Part shown: positions 26,842-35,112 of the stretch, one piece after another
Layout: each line of letters opens with the position of its first letter
Position numbering within the stretch: the stretch's first letter is position 1
Source of the DNA: Caulobacter vibrioides
GTDB lineage: Bacteria > Pseudomonadota > Alphaproteobacteria > Caulobacterales > Caulobacteraceae
Assembly: GCA_001449105.1 (NCBI GenBank)
Contig: LNIY01000071.1
Location: forward strand, 1 to 64,000
Length of the DNA stretch: 64,000 nucleotides
Direction: 5' to 3'
Position numbers and translations under genes: made by a program
The notes under the pieces: generated by a model
Told to the model about the DNA's origin: nothing
Databases searched by the model: none
Seen by the model: only the letters and a program-made list of their open reading frames with translations

Positions 26842-26860
26842 CGGCGGGTCGGGAGGCGGC

Positions 26861-27655
26861 ATGAGCCATCCAGGCCCCTGGGGCGGCGACGAGCCGCCGC
26901 CCGGTCCGCGCAAAGGGCGACGCAACGGGCCGCGTAACGCGTCGCCGTCGTGCGCCTCCTGGCGGCGCTGGCTGGTCTGGTTCGTCGTGGTCTCCGCGGG
27001 CCTGGCCGTGCTGGGCCTGCTGTTGCGCGCCTCGCCCTGGGCGGTGCGGCGGACCGACGATTGGTTCTATCTCGTCTGGGGCGGCCTGCTGGCCGCGGCC
27101 CTGTCGACCGGCCTGCTGCGGGCGACCCGCCGCCAGGCGCTGCACGGCCTGGGCTATGCGGCGATCTGGGCGGGGATCGTGCTGGTCCTGGCCGTCGGCT
27201 ATCTTTATCGCGCCGAGCTGGCCGAGGCGCCCCAGCGCCTGCGCATGGCCCTGAACATCGGCGAGCCTGTGACCACGGGCGAACGCGAGCTGCGCGTGGC
27301 CCAGGACGCCAGCGGCGCCTTCGTCATCGTGGGGCAGGTCAACGGCCAGCGGGTATTGTTCCTGGTCGACACCGGCGCCACCAACACCGTGCTCAGCCCC
27401 GCCGACGCCCAACGGATCGGCGTCGACATGGCCTCGCTGCGCTTTGACCAGACCAGCGAGACCGCCAACGGCCTGGGCTACGGCGCCCAGTGGACCGCCG
27501 AGCGCCTGGACATCGGCCCGATCCGCCGCGACCGCTTCCCGATGGACGTCAACCAGGCTCCGATGAGCGCCTCGCTGCTGGGCATGAGCTTCCTGAACAC
27601 CCTGGACTCCTACGAGGTCCGCGGCGGCCAGCTCATCCTGCGGTGGCGGGAGTAG
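26861..27655 (+). CDS. Membrane-anchored retropepsin-like aspartic protease (TIGR02281 type)
   Basis: A 264-residue protein. The Pro/Arg-rich start is followed by three hydrophobic segments at about 36-56, 69-86 and 94-114. The periplasm-facing protease domain is at about 130-264. The catalytic motif is LVDTGATNTVLS near 168. GYGAQWTAERLDIG and SLLGMSFLNTLDSYEV complete the retropepsin pattern; the enzyme would act as a dimer. It starts 19 bp after the CorC-type gene and is probably co-transcribed. No substrate is known for most members. Confidence 0.87.
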   Translation: MSHPGPWGGDEPPPGPRKGRRNGPRNASPSCASWRRWLVWFVVVSAGLAVLGLLLRASPWAVRRTDDWFYLVWGGLLAAALSTGLLRATRRQALHGLGYAAIWAGIVLVLAVGYLYRAELAEAPQRLRMALNIGEPVTTGERELRVAQDASGAFVIVGQVNGQRVLFLVDTGATNTVLSPADAQRIGVDMASLRFDQTSETANGLGYGAQWTAERLDIGPIRRDRFPMDVNQAPMSASLLGMSFLNTLDSYEVRGGQLILRWRE

Positions 27656-27664
27656 GGGGGCGAA

Positions 27665-27800
27665 CACCCTCTCCCTGAAGGGGGAGGTGGCCCAGAGGGC
27701 CGGAGGGGGTAGTTCTTGCTGACGGTCGAGATGGCGGCCGGCTCGCAGGCCACGTCCCCCTCCGTCGGCTTCGCCGACACCTCCCCCTTCAGGGGGAGGG
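27665..27800. repeat. Intergenic palindromic repeat, family A, copy 4
   Basis: The module order is as at 2313-2414, but the two halves are separated by about 50 bp of unrelated sequence. The first is CCTGAAGGGGGAGGTGGCCC..GGGCCGGAGGGGG; the second is CCCCCTCCGTCGGCTTCGCCGAC..CTTCAGGGGGAGGGTC, both slightly diverged. It lies between two convergent genes. Confidence 0.75.
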
Positions 27801-27810
27801 TCTCAAGGCG

Positions 27811-28902
27811 TCAGGCCGCCGTCTTGCGGCGGATCCGCGCCAGGCGGCGCAGGCGGCGCCAGAAGCGGGTCTTTTCCGGTTCGGGATAGGGCTGCAGGTT
27901 CTTGAAGAACTCCTCGGCGCAGGCGCGCCACGAGAAGCCCTCGGCGAACTTGCGCACCGTGGCGTGGTCGATGTCGAGGCAGGCCAGGCACGCCTCGCGC
28001 AGGCCGTCGGTCTGGCCCGGCGCCAGCACGCCGGCGCCCGAGCCGGGGATGATGTCGATGGGGCCGGGGGCCGAGAACGCCGCCACCGGCACGCCGGCGG
28101 CCATCGCCTCCAGGATCACCAGGCCGAAGGTGTCGGTCAGCGACGGGAAGCAGAAGACGTCGGCGCAGGCGAAGTGACGGGCCAGTTCGTCGCCGAACTT
28201 GGCGCCCAGGAACTTCACCTCGGGATACTTCTCGGCCAGCTCCTCGCGCTGGGGACCGTCGCCGATGACGACCTTGGTGCCCGGCAGGTCGAGGCTGGCG
28301 AAGGCCTCGATGTTCTTCTCGACGGCCACGCGGCCGACATTAAGGAAGATCGGACGGGCCAGGCCCTCGAACAGGTCCGGCTCGTCCGGCTGGCGCGGCT
28401 TGAAGACGTCGGTGTCGACGCCGCGCGACCAGGGCGAGATGTTGCGGAAGCCGTGGCGCACCAGCTCGTCGCGCATGGTGGGCGTGGCCACCATCAGGCG
28501 GCCCGACGGCTTGTGGAACCAGCGCATGTAGGTGTAGCCGGCCGCCAGCGGCAGCGGCAGGCGGGCCGAGACGTACTCGGGGAAGCGCGTGTGGTAGCTC
28601 GTGGTGAACGGCAGCTTCCACTCCAGGCAGATGCGGCGCGCGGCCAGGCCGATCGGACCCTCGGTGGCGATGTGGATCGCCTCGGGCTCGAACGACTTGA
28701 AGCGCTCCTGCACCGGCTCGTAGGCGCCGATCGCGAGCTTGATCTCGGGATAGGTGGGCAGCGGGAAGGTGGGGAACTGGTCAGGGCTGACCACGTCCAC
28801 TTCATGGCCCATGGCGCGAAGCTCGGCCATCACCTTGGTGAGGGTCCGAACCACGCCGTTGACCTGCGGTTCCCATGCGTCGGTGGCGAGAAGTATCCGC
28901 AT
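27811..28902 (-). CDS. GT4-type glycosyltransferase
   Basis: A 363-residue cytoplasmic or membrane-associated glycosyltransferase of GT-B fold. The N-terminal acceptor domain has ATDAWEPQVNGVVRTL near 6 and YHTRFPEYV near 103. The C-terminal donor domain has FLNVGRVAVEKNIEAF near 195, VIGDGPQREEL and the GT4 signature FCFPSLTDTFGLVILEAMAAG split near 262-281. The start overlaps the stop of the phosphoesterase gene (TGATG), so the two are coupled. A lipid acceptor is plausible from the LpxH-like partner, but unproved. Confidence 0.9.
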   Translation of the reverse strand: MRILLATDAWEPQVNGVVRTLTKVMAELRAMGHEVDVVSPDQFPTFPLPTYPEIKLAIGAYEPVQERFKSFEPEAIHIATEGPIGLAARRICLEWKLPFTTSYHTRFPEYVSARLPLPLAAGYTYMRWFHKPSGRLMVATPTMRDELVRHGFRNISPWSRGVDTDVFKPRQPDEPDLFEGLARPIFLNVGRVAVEKNIEAFASLDLPGTKVVIGDGPQREELAEKYPEVKFLGAKFGDELARHFACADVFCFPSLTDTFGLVILEAMAAGVPVAAFSAPGPIDIIPGSGAGVLAPGQTDGLREACLACLDIDHATVRKFAEGFSWRACAEEFFKNLQPYPEPEKTRFWRRLRRLARIRRKTAA

Positions 28903-29726
28903 CAGGCGGCGGCAGGCTCCGGCAACGGGGGCTCGACGGCGAGCGCCCGGGCCCGGTCGATCACCGACCAGGACCTCATCTTGGACCATTCGAGGATTTC
29001 GAGCTGGCCGTCCATATGCTCCACCAGAGCGGTGCAGCTTTCAACCCAGTCACCATCGTTGACGTAAAGAATACCGTCGATCTCCCGCATCTCGGCCTTG
29101 TGGATATGGCCGCAGATGACGCCGTCGACGCCGCGCCGACGGGCTTCGTCGGCGACCGCGGCTTCGAAGTTCTCGATGAACTGCAACGCGTTCTTCACCT
29201 TGACCTTCAGATAGGCCGAGAGACTCCAGTAACCGAACCCCATCCTCCGCCGCGCGCGGTTGAGCAAGGTGTTCAGCATGAGGATGGTTCTATAGGACCA
29301 ATCCCCGAGGAAGGCGAGCCACTTGGCGTGCTGCACGACGCCGTCGAACTCGTCGCCGTGGACGACCAGATAGCGCTTGCCGTCGGCCGCCTCGTGGATC
29401 ACGTCGCGGGCCACGACCACGCCGCCGAAGTGGGTGCCGCAGAAGTCGCGCACGCGGTCGTCGTGGTTGCCGGGCACATAGATGACCTCGACGCCCTTGC
29501 GGGCCAGGCGCAGGATCTTCTGCACCACGTCGTTGTGGCTCTGGGGCCAGTACCAGCCGCTGCGCAGCTTCCAGCCGTCGATGATGTCGCCGACCAGGTA
29601 AAGCTTGTCGCACTCGACGTGGCGGATGAAGTCGAGCAGCAGTTCGGCCTGGCAGCCGCGCGTGCCCAGGTGGACGTCGCTGATGAAGATGCTGCGATAG
29701 CGGCGGATCTCGGTTTCGGCGGCCAT
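28902..29726 (-). CDS. LpxH-like calcineurin-type metallophosphoesterase
   Basis: A 274-residue metallophosphoesterase with all motifs: DVHLGTRG near 17, GDIIDGW near 47, GNHDD near 83, HGDEFD near 122 and GHIHKAE near 203. The family includes UDP-2,3-diacylglucosamine hydrolases. The coupling to a GT4 glycosyltransferase suggests a glycolipid or envelope pathway rather than canonical lipid A synthesis, whose lpx genes are absent here. The ATG at 29726 follows GGGGAG; longer in-frame starts lack support. Confidence 0.85.
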   Translation of the reverse strand: MAAETEIRRYRSIFISDVHLGTRGCQAELLLDFIRHVECDKLYLVGDIIDGWKLRSGWYWPQSHNDVVQKILRLARKGVEVIYVPGNHDDRVRDFCGTHFGGVVVARDVIHEAADGKRYLVVHGDEFDGVVQHAKWLAFLGDWSYRTILMLNTLLNRARRRMGFGYWSLSAYLKVKVKNALQFIENFEAAVADEARRRGVDGVICGHIHKAEMREIDGILYVNDGDWVESCTALVEHMDGQLEILEWSKMRSWSVIDRARALAVEPPLPEPAAA

Positions 29727-30037
29727 GACGGCTCCCCAGCGCTGCGCGGCTCCCGCCCCCGCGGCGGCCGCTCCCCAAGCGAGAACTAGGTTGGCGGATA
29801 AGCTGATTGCATGTCGCTTTGATGAAACCGTCCGGGTTCGGCGTGGGGCGCGGTGGTCTGTCGCGGGGGTTGTTGCGCGGCCGGGGCGGGGCATAGTCGG
29901 CGGGCGCCGTTACGTAAGCCCTCGTTTCGATCAGACGGCGCCGTTGTGGCGGGCGCTCACGCGACGACTTGAAACGGCCGCGATCCCTTGCATTGATTGG
30001 GAAAACGACTGTTGCAGCGCAGCATCGTCCGCACTAG
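29727..30037. promoter_or_regulatory. Divergent intergenic region with a TTACGTAA palindrome
   Basis: 311 bp between the phosphoesterase and TetR genes, with no gene seen. TTACGTAA at 29910-29917 is a short perfect palindrome that could be part of a TetR operator. Nothing else stands out. Confidence 0.25.
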
Positions 30038-30676
30038 ATGACCCCGATGGACGCCGCCCGCCTCGCCAAGGACACACCGAAGTCGCTGAAGACGCGCGCG
30101 CGCATCCTCGACTGCGCCATGCGTTTGTTCGCCGAGATCGGCTATCACGCGGCCACCAACCCGGTGATCGCCGACGCCGCGGGCCTGACCCGCGGGGCGA
30201 TGCTCTACCATTTCCCGACCCGCGAGGCCCTGGTCGAGGCCGGGGTGGCCCACGTCCAGGCCGCCCGCTCGGCCCTGTTCCGCGCCGCCGCCGACAGCAT
30301 CCCGGCCGGGGCCGACGTCACCGAGCACGCCATCGACAGCTACTGGGACCTGCTGCACAGCGAGCCCTTCCTGGCCTTCGCCGAGCTGGAGGCGGCCGGC
30401 CGCACCGACCCGGCCATCCAGGCCCTGCTGGCCCCCGCCCAGGCCGAGTTCGACCGCGCCCAGGCCGGCGACCACTTCCTGAAGATCCTGCACGCCGGCG
30501 CCGGCCCCCGCTTCCAGGCCAGCCGCGACCTCGCGCGCTTCATGCTCGAAGGCCTGGCCCGCACGACGCTCACCTACGACGGCGAAGGCCGCCGCGAGCG
30601 CCTGCTGATGCTCATCAAGCGCGCCACCCACATGCTCAACCGCAAGGGCGACGTCCAGGATCTCTGGCCGGACTGA
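30038..30676 (+). CDS. TetR-family transcriptional regulator
   Basis: A 212-residue regulator. The TetR helix-turn-helix is at about 18-64: ARILDCAMRLFAEIGYHAAT (residues 20-39) then ADAAGLTRGAMLYHFPTREALVE. The ligand-binding part is Ala-rich and gives no hint of the effector. The start could also be the ATG three codons later; no strong ribosome-binding site is seen. It is divergent from the phosphoesterase-glycosyltransferase pair and may control it. Confidence 0.88.
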   Translation: MTPMDAARLAKDTPKSLKTRARILDCAMRLFAEIGYHAATNPVIADAAGLTRGAMLYHFPTREALVEAGVAHVQAARSALFRAAADSIPAGADVTEHAIDSYWDLLHSEPFLAFAELEAAGRTDPAIQALLAPAQAEFDRAQAGDHFLKILHAGAGPRFQASRDLARFMLEGLARTTLTYDGEGRRERLLMLIKRATHMLNRKGDVQDLWPD

Positions 30677-30689
30677 GGGACGCCTTAAG

Positions 30690-30822
30690 ACCCTCCCCCT
30701 GTGGGGGAGGTGGCCCGGAGGGCCGGAGGGGGAGGTGTCCGGTGAGGTCAGCACGCCCCCAAAGCCAGCAGTCCCTTCCCCCTCAGTCGGCTCCGCCGAC
30801 AGCTCCCCCTTCAGGGGGAGCG
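30690..30822. repeat. Intergenic palindromic repeat, family A, copy 5
   Basis: CCTCCCCCTGTGGGGGAGG..GGGCCGGAGGGGG, then about 45 bp, then CCCCCTCAGTCGGCTCCGCCGACAGCTCCCCCTTCAGGGGGAGC. The order is as at 2313-2414. It lies between convergent genes. Confidence 0.78.
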
Positions 30823-30857
30823 TCTCAAAGCCGGCGCCTCCAGATCCTTCGCCCACG

Positions 30858-30888
30858 AAAAAGGGGCGCCGGCTTTCGCCGACGCCCC
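30858..30888 (-). terminator. Intrinsic terminator of the downstream-strand TBDR
   Basis: An 11-bp stem GGGGCGTCGGC/GCCGGCGCCCC (one wobble) with GAAA loop is followed on the minus strand by TTTTTC. It starts 45 bp after the TBDR stop. Confidence 0.8.
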
Positions 30889-30932
30889 CTTCCGCCGCCT
30901 CCCCCCGAAGGCGGGGCGCTTCTAAGTCCGGA

Positions 30933-33794
30933 TCAGAACTTGTAGCGCAGGCCCAGCAGGATCTCGCGACCCGTATGGTGATAGACCACCGGCATGTTCT
31001 GGGTCCCGGTGAACTGGTCCTGGTACTCGTCGGTCAGGTTCACGCCTTCCAGCGTGATCTTGAACTGGTCGTTCAGGGTGTACTGCACCGAGGCGTCGAC
31101 GTTGAAGGTCTCGTTGGTGCCGTCATAGAGCACTGGCGCGGCGGCGGTGTTCTCCTGGCCCAGCACGCGGGTCAGGTAGCGGTCGCGGTACGAGGCCGAG
31201 ACGCGGGCGCTCCACTTGGTGTCTTCGTAGTAGAGCGTGGCGTTGTAGCCGTTGCGCGACAGGCCGGTGAGGTCGGTCGAGGCCACGACGGCGCCGGTCG
31301 AGTTCACGTACTTCACGTCCGACTTCACGTAGGTGTAGTTCAGCAGCACGCCGGTGTTGGCCAGGATGCCCGGCAGGAACTTGAACGGCTGCTGGTAATT
31401 GACCTCGAAGCCCTTGACCTTGCCGCCGTCGGTGTTGACCGGGGTCGAGAAGTTCCACTGCGCCGAGGGGCTGCAGCCGACCGTCGTGCCGCAGGCGGCG
31501 ACGGCGACGCTGTCGGGGATGCCGAACGGGTTGCCGGTGAAGGTCGTCGAGGTGGTGACCGTCTGCACCAGGCTGTCGATGTTCTTCTGGAACAGGGCCA
31601 GCGACAGCAGCGCCTGGCTCTGGAAGTACCATTCGAACGCCAGGTCGAAGGTCTTGGCGCGGAACGGATCCAGGTTCGGGTTGCCGGCGGTGACGCTGCG
31701 GGCGGTGCCCGAGACGCTGACCGTCGAGCCCGGGGTCAGGCTGCCGAGGTCCGGACGCGACATCACCTTGGCCGCGCCGAAGCGGATCAGGAAGTTGTCG
31801 GTCGGCTCCAGCACCAGGTTCATCGACGGCAGGGTGTCGTCGTACTCGCGGCCGGCCGAGATGGCGACCGGCGCGCCGCCGACATAGGTGTAGCCGGTGG
31901 CGTACTGCTTGGTCTTCACGTAGCGGACGCCGAAGTTGCCGCGCAGGCCCCAGTCGCCCACTTCCGTGCGGAAGTCGGCCTGGGCGTAGCCGCCGCGGTT
32001 CTCTTCGGTGACGCTGCGGTTGTTGCCCAGCGACGGCTCGGCGCCGAGGCGGAAGGCGCCGCCGTAGGCGGTCGGGTCGTAGAGGCTGAGCGCCGAGACG
32101 GCCTTGGCGATGCTCGGGATGATGGTCTGCGTGCCGCCCAGGGTGGCCAGGGTGGAGAAGTTGGCCAGCGACATGCCCGCGATGGCCGTCGGGATGACCG
32201 TTTCCTGGTTGGTCGTGGTGCCGACCGTGCGGCGCATCTCGGTGGTTTCGAAGTCGTACTGCTTGAAGTTCAGGCCGGCGTTGATCGACCAGGTGTCGTT
32301 CAGCTTGTAGACGCCCCAGGCCTGGGCGGCGTCATAGGTGTTCAGCGCCGTCTGCGGGCGCAGGCGGATCTGGGTCAGGCGCCACTTGGTCGGGTCGGTC
32401 AGCGCGGCGTTGCCATAGCTGAACTTCGGATTGCGGCTGTCGGTGTAGTCGTAGCTGTAGCCATCGACGTTGAAGTAGTCGAAGCGCAGCGTCGTCTGGA
32501 TCGGGTTGGTGTGGTCCGACTCCGAGTGGCCGACGAAGCCGTGGATGGTGAAGTTGTCGTTGATCTGGTGATCGCCGGTCAGCGAGAACTGGGTGAACTT
32601 GGTGCGCAGCTTGTCGAAGCGGTTCTCGACGGCCAGGTCGACGTCGTCGAACACGCCCTTGACCATCACGCCGTCCTGGATGGTCGAGGAGACGACGTTG
32701 GTGTCGGCGATGCCGCAGCTTGTGGCGGCGTTGGCCGCGGTGCAGGCGCCGCCGGTGCTGAAGGACGGGGCCTCCAGGTACGACTCCTCGCGCGTGCCCT
32801 TCAGGTCGGCGTAGAGGGCGTCGAACGAGATCGTGGTGCCTTCGAACGGCTGGAACTGCAGGGCCAGGGTCGCGCCCAGGCGTTCCTGGTCGCTGTTGAA
32901 GCGGTCGACGCGCGGGAAGCGCGGGTGCAGGGCGGCGTTGTTGGCCACGGCCGTGGGCGAGGTGTTGACCAGGCCGGGCGTGCCGGCGTTGGCGCCGGTG
33001 GTCTGGGGCAGGGCGTCGAAGCCCGGCGAGAAGGCGTTGCCGGTGGCCCAGCGCACGGTGCTGTGGCCTTCCTCGACGATCTTGCGCTTGGTGTAGGCGA
33101 TCGAGAACAGGGCGCCGAACTTGCCGTCGGCCCAGGTGTTCGAGATCATGAAGGCGCCGCGCGGGGTGGCCTTCTCAGACAGGTCGTTGAAGCTGGCCTG
33201 GGTCGAGGCCGACATCGCAAAGCCGTTGTAGTCGAACGGACGCGCGGTGCGCAGGTCGACCGTGGCGCCCAGCGAGCCCTCTTCCGTCGTCGCCTCGGCG
33301 GTCTTGCGCACCGTGATGGCGTTGAACAGGTCCGAGGCGAAGATGTTGAAGTCGAACGAGCGGCCGCGGTTGGTGCCGCCCGACGGGTCGGCGCCGCCGG
33401 CGGTGGTCAGGGCCTCCATGCCGTTGATGCGCACGCGGGTGAACTGGGGACCAAGGCCCCGCACCGAGATCTGCCGGCCTTCGCCGCCGTCGCGGGCCAG
33501 GGCCACGCCCGGGATGCGCTGGATGGATTCCGACAGGTTGAGGTCGGGGAACTTGCCGATGTCCTCGGCCAGGATCGAGTCGGTGGCCGCGGCTTCCTCG
33601 CGCTTGACGTTGAGGGCCTTGGCCAGGCTGTTGCGGAAGCCGGTGACCACGACCGCCTCGACGGCGTCGTCCTCGGTGGTCGGCTGGGCTTGTTGAGCCA
33701 TGGCCGACCCGGCGGCCGCCAGGGCCACGGCGACGGCGCCGGCCGAGACGCTGATCTTGAGCGCGCGCAGGCGCGCAGCATGTCCGTAAGACAT
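30933..33794 (-). CDS. TonB-dependent receptor (Xanthomonas/Caulobacter TIGR01782 type)
   Basis: A 953-residue outer-membrane receptor. The signal peptide covers residues 1-33 (GSAMAQQ). A TonB-box-like VEAVVVTGFRNSL follows at about 45. The plug has AEDIGKFPDLNLSESIQRIPG (read as two parts) and ISVRGLGPQFTRVRINGMEA. The barrel ends in GREILLGLRYKF. The ATG at 33794 follows GGAGGAGG. This TBDR type is typically used for plant or algal carbohydrates. A cluster of LacI-type half-sites upstream supports sugar control, but no sugar-catabolic gene is adjacent and the substrate is unknown. Confidence 0.92.
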   Translation of the reverse strand: MSYGHAARLRALKISVSAGAVAVALAAAGSAMAQQAQPTTEDDAVEAVVVTGFRNSLAKALNVKREEAAATDSILAEDIGKFPDLNLSESIQRIPGVALARDGGEGRQISVRGLGPQFTRVRINGMEALTTAGGADPSGGTNRGRSFDFNIFASDLFNAITVRKTAEATTEEGSLGATVDLRTARPFDYNGFAMSASTQASFNDLSEKATPRGAFMISNTWADGKFGALFSIAYTKRKIVEEGHSTVRWATGNAFSPGFDALPQTTGANAGTPGLVNTSPTAVANNAALHPRFPRVDRFNSDQERLGATLALQFQPFEGTTISFDALYADLKGTREESYLEAPSFSTGGACTAANAATSCGIADTNVVSSTIQDGVMVKGVFDDVDLAVENRFDKLRTKFTQFSLTGDHQINDNFTIHGFVGHSESDHTNPIQTTLRFDYFNVDGYSYDYTDSRNPKFSYGNAALTDPTKWRLTQIRLRPQTALNTYDAAQAWGVYKLNDTWSINAGLNFKQYDFETTEMRRTVGTTTNQETVIPTAIAGMSLANFSTLATLGGTQTIIPSIAKAVSALSLYDPTAYGGAFRLGAEPSLGNNRSVTEENRGGYAQADFRTEVGDWGLRGNFGVRYVKTKQYATGYTYVGGAPVAISAGREYDDTLPSMNLVLEPTDNFLIRFGAAKVMSRPDLGSLTPGSTVSVSGTARSVTAGNPNLDPFRAKTFDLAFEWYFQSQALLSLALFQKNIDSLVQTVTTSTTFTGNPFGIPDSVAVAACGTTVGCSPSAQWNFSTPVNTDGGKVKGFEVNYQQPFKFLPGILANTGVLLNYTYVKSDVKYVNSTGAVVASTDLTGLSRNGYNATLYYEDTKWSARVSASYRDRYLTRVLGQENTAAAPVLYDGTNETFNVDASVQYTLNDQFKITLEGVNLTDEYQDQFTGTQNMPVVYHHTGREILLGLRYKF

Positions 33795-33906
33795 TTGTCC
33801 TCCTCCCGTTCGTTTCGTTGCGACGTAGTCTTGGAGAGACCTCGCCGTGGCTCCGAAACAGTCCCGCGTCCTTCCCGCGCGACCGTTCTCGGCCGTCATT
33901 CTGGAA

Positions 33907-34000
33907 ACCGGTGTCAATCCTTGCTGGATCTTTCTGACACCGGTAGCAACGAAGGCGTAACAAACACCGGAGGACGCATCAAGTGATGGGACCGGTAACA
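33907..34000. promoter_or_regulatory. Clustered LacI-type half-sites upstream of the TBDR
   Basis: ACCGGTGTCA (33907-33916) and TGACACCGGT (33935-33944) are perfect inverted copies 28 bp apart. ACCGGTAACA lies at 33991-34000. CACCGGTG-centred palindromes are typical of LacI-family operators controlling sugar genes. No LacI-type gene is in the window. Confidence 0.55.
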
Positions 34001-34050
34001 GTTGTAACGACCGGCGCGAACGTGGCGCCGGCGCTACGAAAGCGGGGATT

Positions 34051-34506
34051 TCAGCGCTGAACGACCTTGTGCAGGCCGTCGAGCATGCCCCGGCGATGCT
34101 CCGCCGGCAGGCTGGCGCCGACGTTGCGCAGCAGGCGCAGGGCCGACAGGTGGACGTCGACCGCGTCCCATCGCCAGGCCTGCGCCTCGGCGCAGGCGTC
34201 GACCAGGGCGCACAGCGACACCGCCGCCTCGTCGACCCCGGCGTCGGCCGCGAAGCCGGACACGTCCACGACCTTCAGGGTCATGGTGTAGAGGGTCTCG
34301 AAGTCCTCGCTCGCGCGGTCGGGCGCGGTCGGGCCGAAGCGGGCCTCGATGGCGTCGAGCGCCGCGTCCAGGGCCGCCAGCGAGCTTTCGCGCAGGGTCT
34401 CGATATTGGCTTCGGCCGCGGCCACCGCATCCTTGGCCAGGATGCCGCCGCGGTCCTTGATCATCGAGGCCAGGCGGTTGGGCGGACGGAACTTGCGAAC
34501 GGTCAT
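34051..34506 (-). CDS. cheE: Chemotaxis operon protein CheE
   Basis: A 151-residue mostly helical cytoplasmic protein, last gene of the che operon, where Caulobacter carries cheE. N-terminal MTVRKFRPPNRLASMIKDRG precedes a helical bundle with DALDAIEARFG near 45. No enzyme motif is visible. The start overlaps the cheY3 stop as ATGA. The identification rests on position and length; the biochemical role is not established to my knowledge. Confidence 0.78.
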   Translation of the reverse strand: MTVRKFRPPNRLASMIKDRGGILAKDAVAAAEANIETLRESSLAALDAALDAIEARFGPTAPDRASEDFETLYTMTLKVVDVSGFAADAGVDEAAVSLCALVDACAEAQAWRWDAVDVHLSALRLLRNVGASLPAEHRRGMLDGLHKVVQR

Positions 34507-35105
34507 ATCTGCACCTTCGCGATCTTCATCAGATTGTTGATTTCCTCTTGGGACATGTTGGGCTCCTGGGCATCCCCAACCTCCCCCTGAAGGTCGTCCT
34601 TGCGTCGGCCGTCCGTCCCCGGCGGCGGCCCCTCGTGTTTGAACCGTCGATCGGGCCCGATGTACGTATCGCACTCGATGAAGGCTCGCTCCTCGCGCGC
34701 CACCCAGAAGATCCGCTCCAGCAACACCTTGGGCGTGATCGGCTTGGCGACGGTGAAGTTCGCGCCCGCGTCGCGGTTCTTGTAGATCTGCGAGATGCGG
34801 GTGTGGCCGGTGACCAGGATCACCGGGACATAGCGGTTCTGCTCGGACGCCTCGCGCCGCAGCCACTGGATGAACTCGTAGCCGTCGACCTCGGGCATCT
34901 GCACGTCGCTGATGATCAGGTCGAAGGTGTGGATCTTGACCAGCGCCTGGGCGTCCTTGACGGATTCCGCGCGGTGCAGGCTGCGCACGCCGAAGCCGGA
35001 GACGACGCCCGACAGGATGTCGAGCGACGCGCCGTTGTCGTCGAGCACCAGAACGGTGGCCCGTTCGAGGTTTATCCGCGTCGATGGATTGAGCGGCTCG
35101 GGCAT
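34503..35105 (-). CDS. cheY3: CheY-like protein with C-terminal extension (CheYIII/CleA type)
   Basis: A 200-residue receiver protein. Acidic residues LDDN near 20, phospho-acceptor Asp in LIISDVQMP near 67, VTGHT and the Lys in VAKPITPK near 122. About 60 residues follow the receiver. They include GPDRRF near 152, an arginine-rich stretch like those of the Caulobacter CheY-like proteins reported to bind cyclic-di-GMP (Cle family, to which I believe the C. crescentus orthologue belongs). The last residues, MSQEEINNLMKIAKV, resemble the CheY-binding N-terminus of FliM (LSQAEIDALL). It probably acts at the flagellar motor. Stop overlaps cheE. Confidence 0.88.
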   Translation of the reverse strand: MPEPLNPSTRINLERATVLVLDDNGASLDILSGVVSGFGVRSLHRAESVKDAQALVKIHTFDLIISDVQMPEVDGYEFIQWLRREASEQNRYVPVILVTGHTRISQIYKNRDAGANFTVAKPITPKVLLERIFWVAREERAFIECDTYIGPDRRFKHEGPPPGTDGRRKDDLQGEVGDAQEPNMSQEEINNLMKIAKVQI

Positions 35106-35112
35106 CGAAGCC

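Noticed and set aside
34051-34866. Longer version of cheE extending into the third cheY
   Set aside because: The upstream part is in another frame of the receiver gene. The ATG at 34506 overlapping the cheY3 stop is the natural coupled start.
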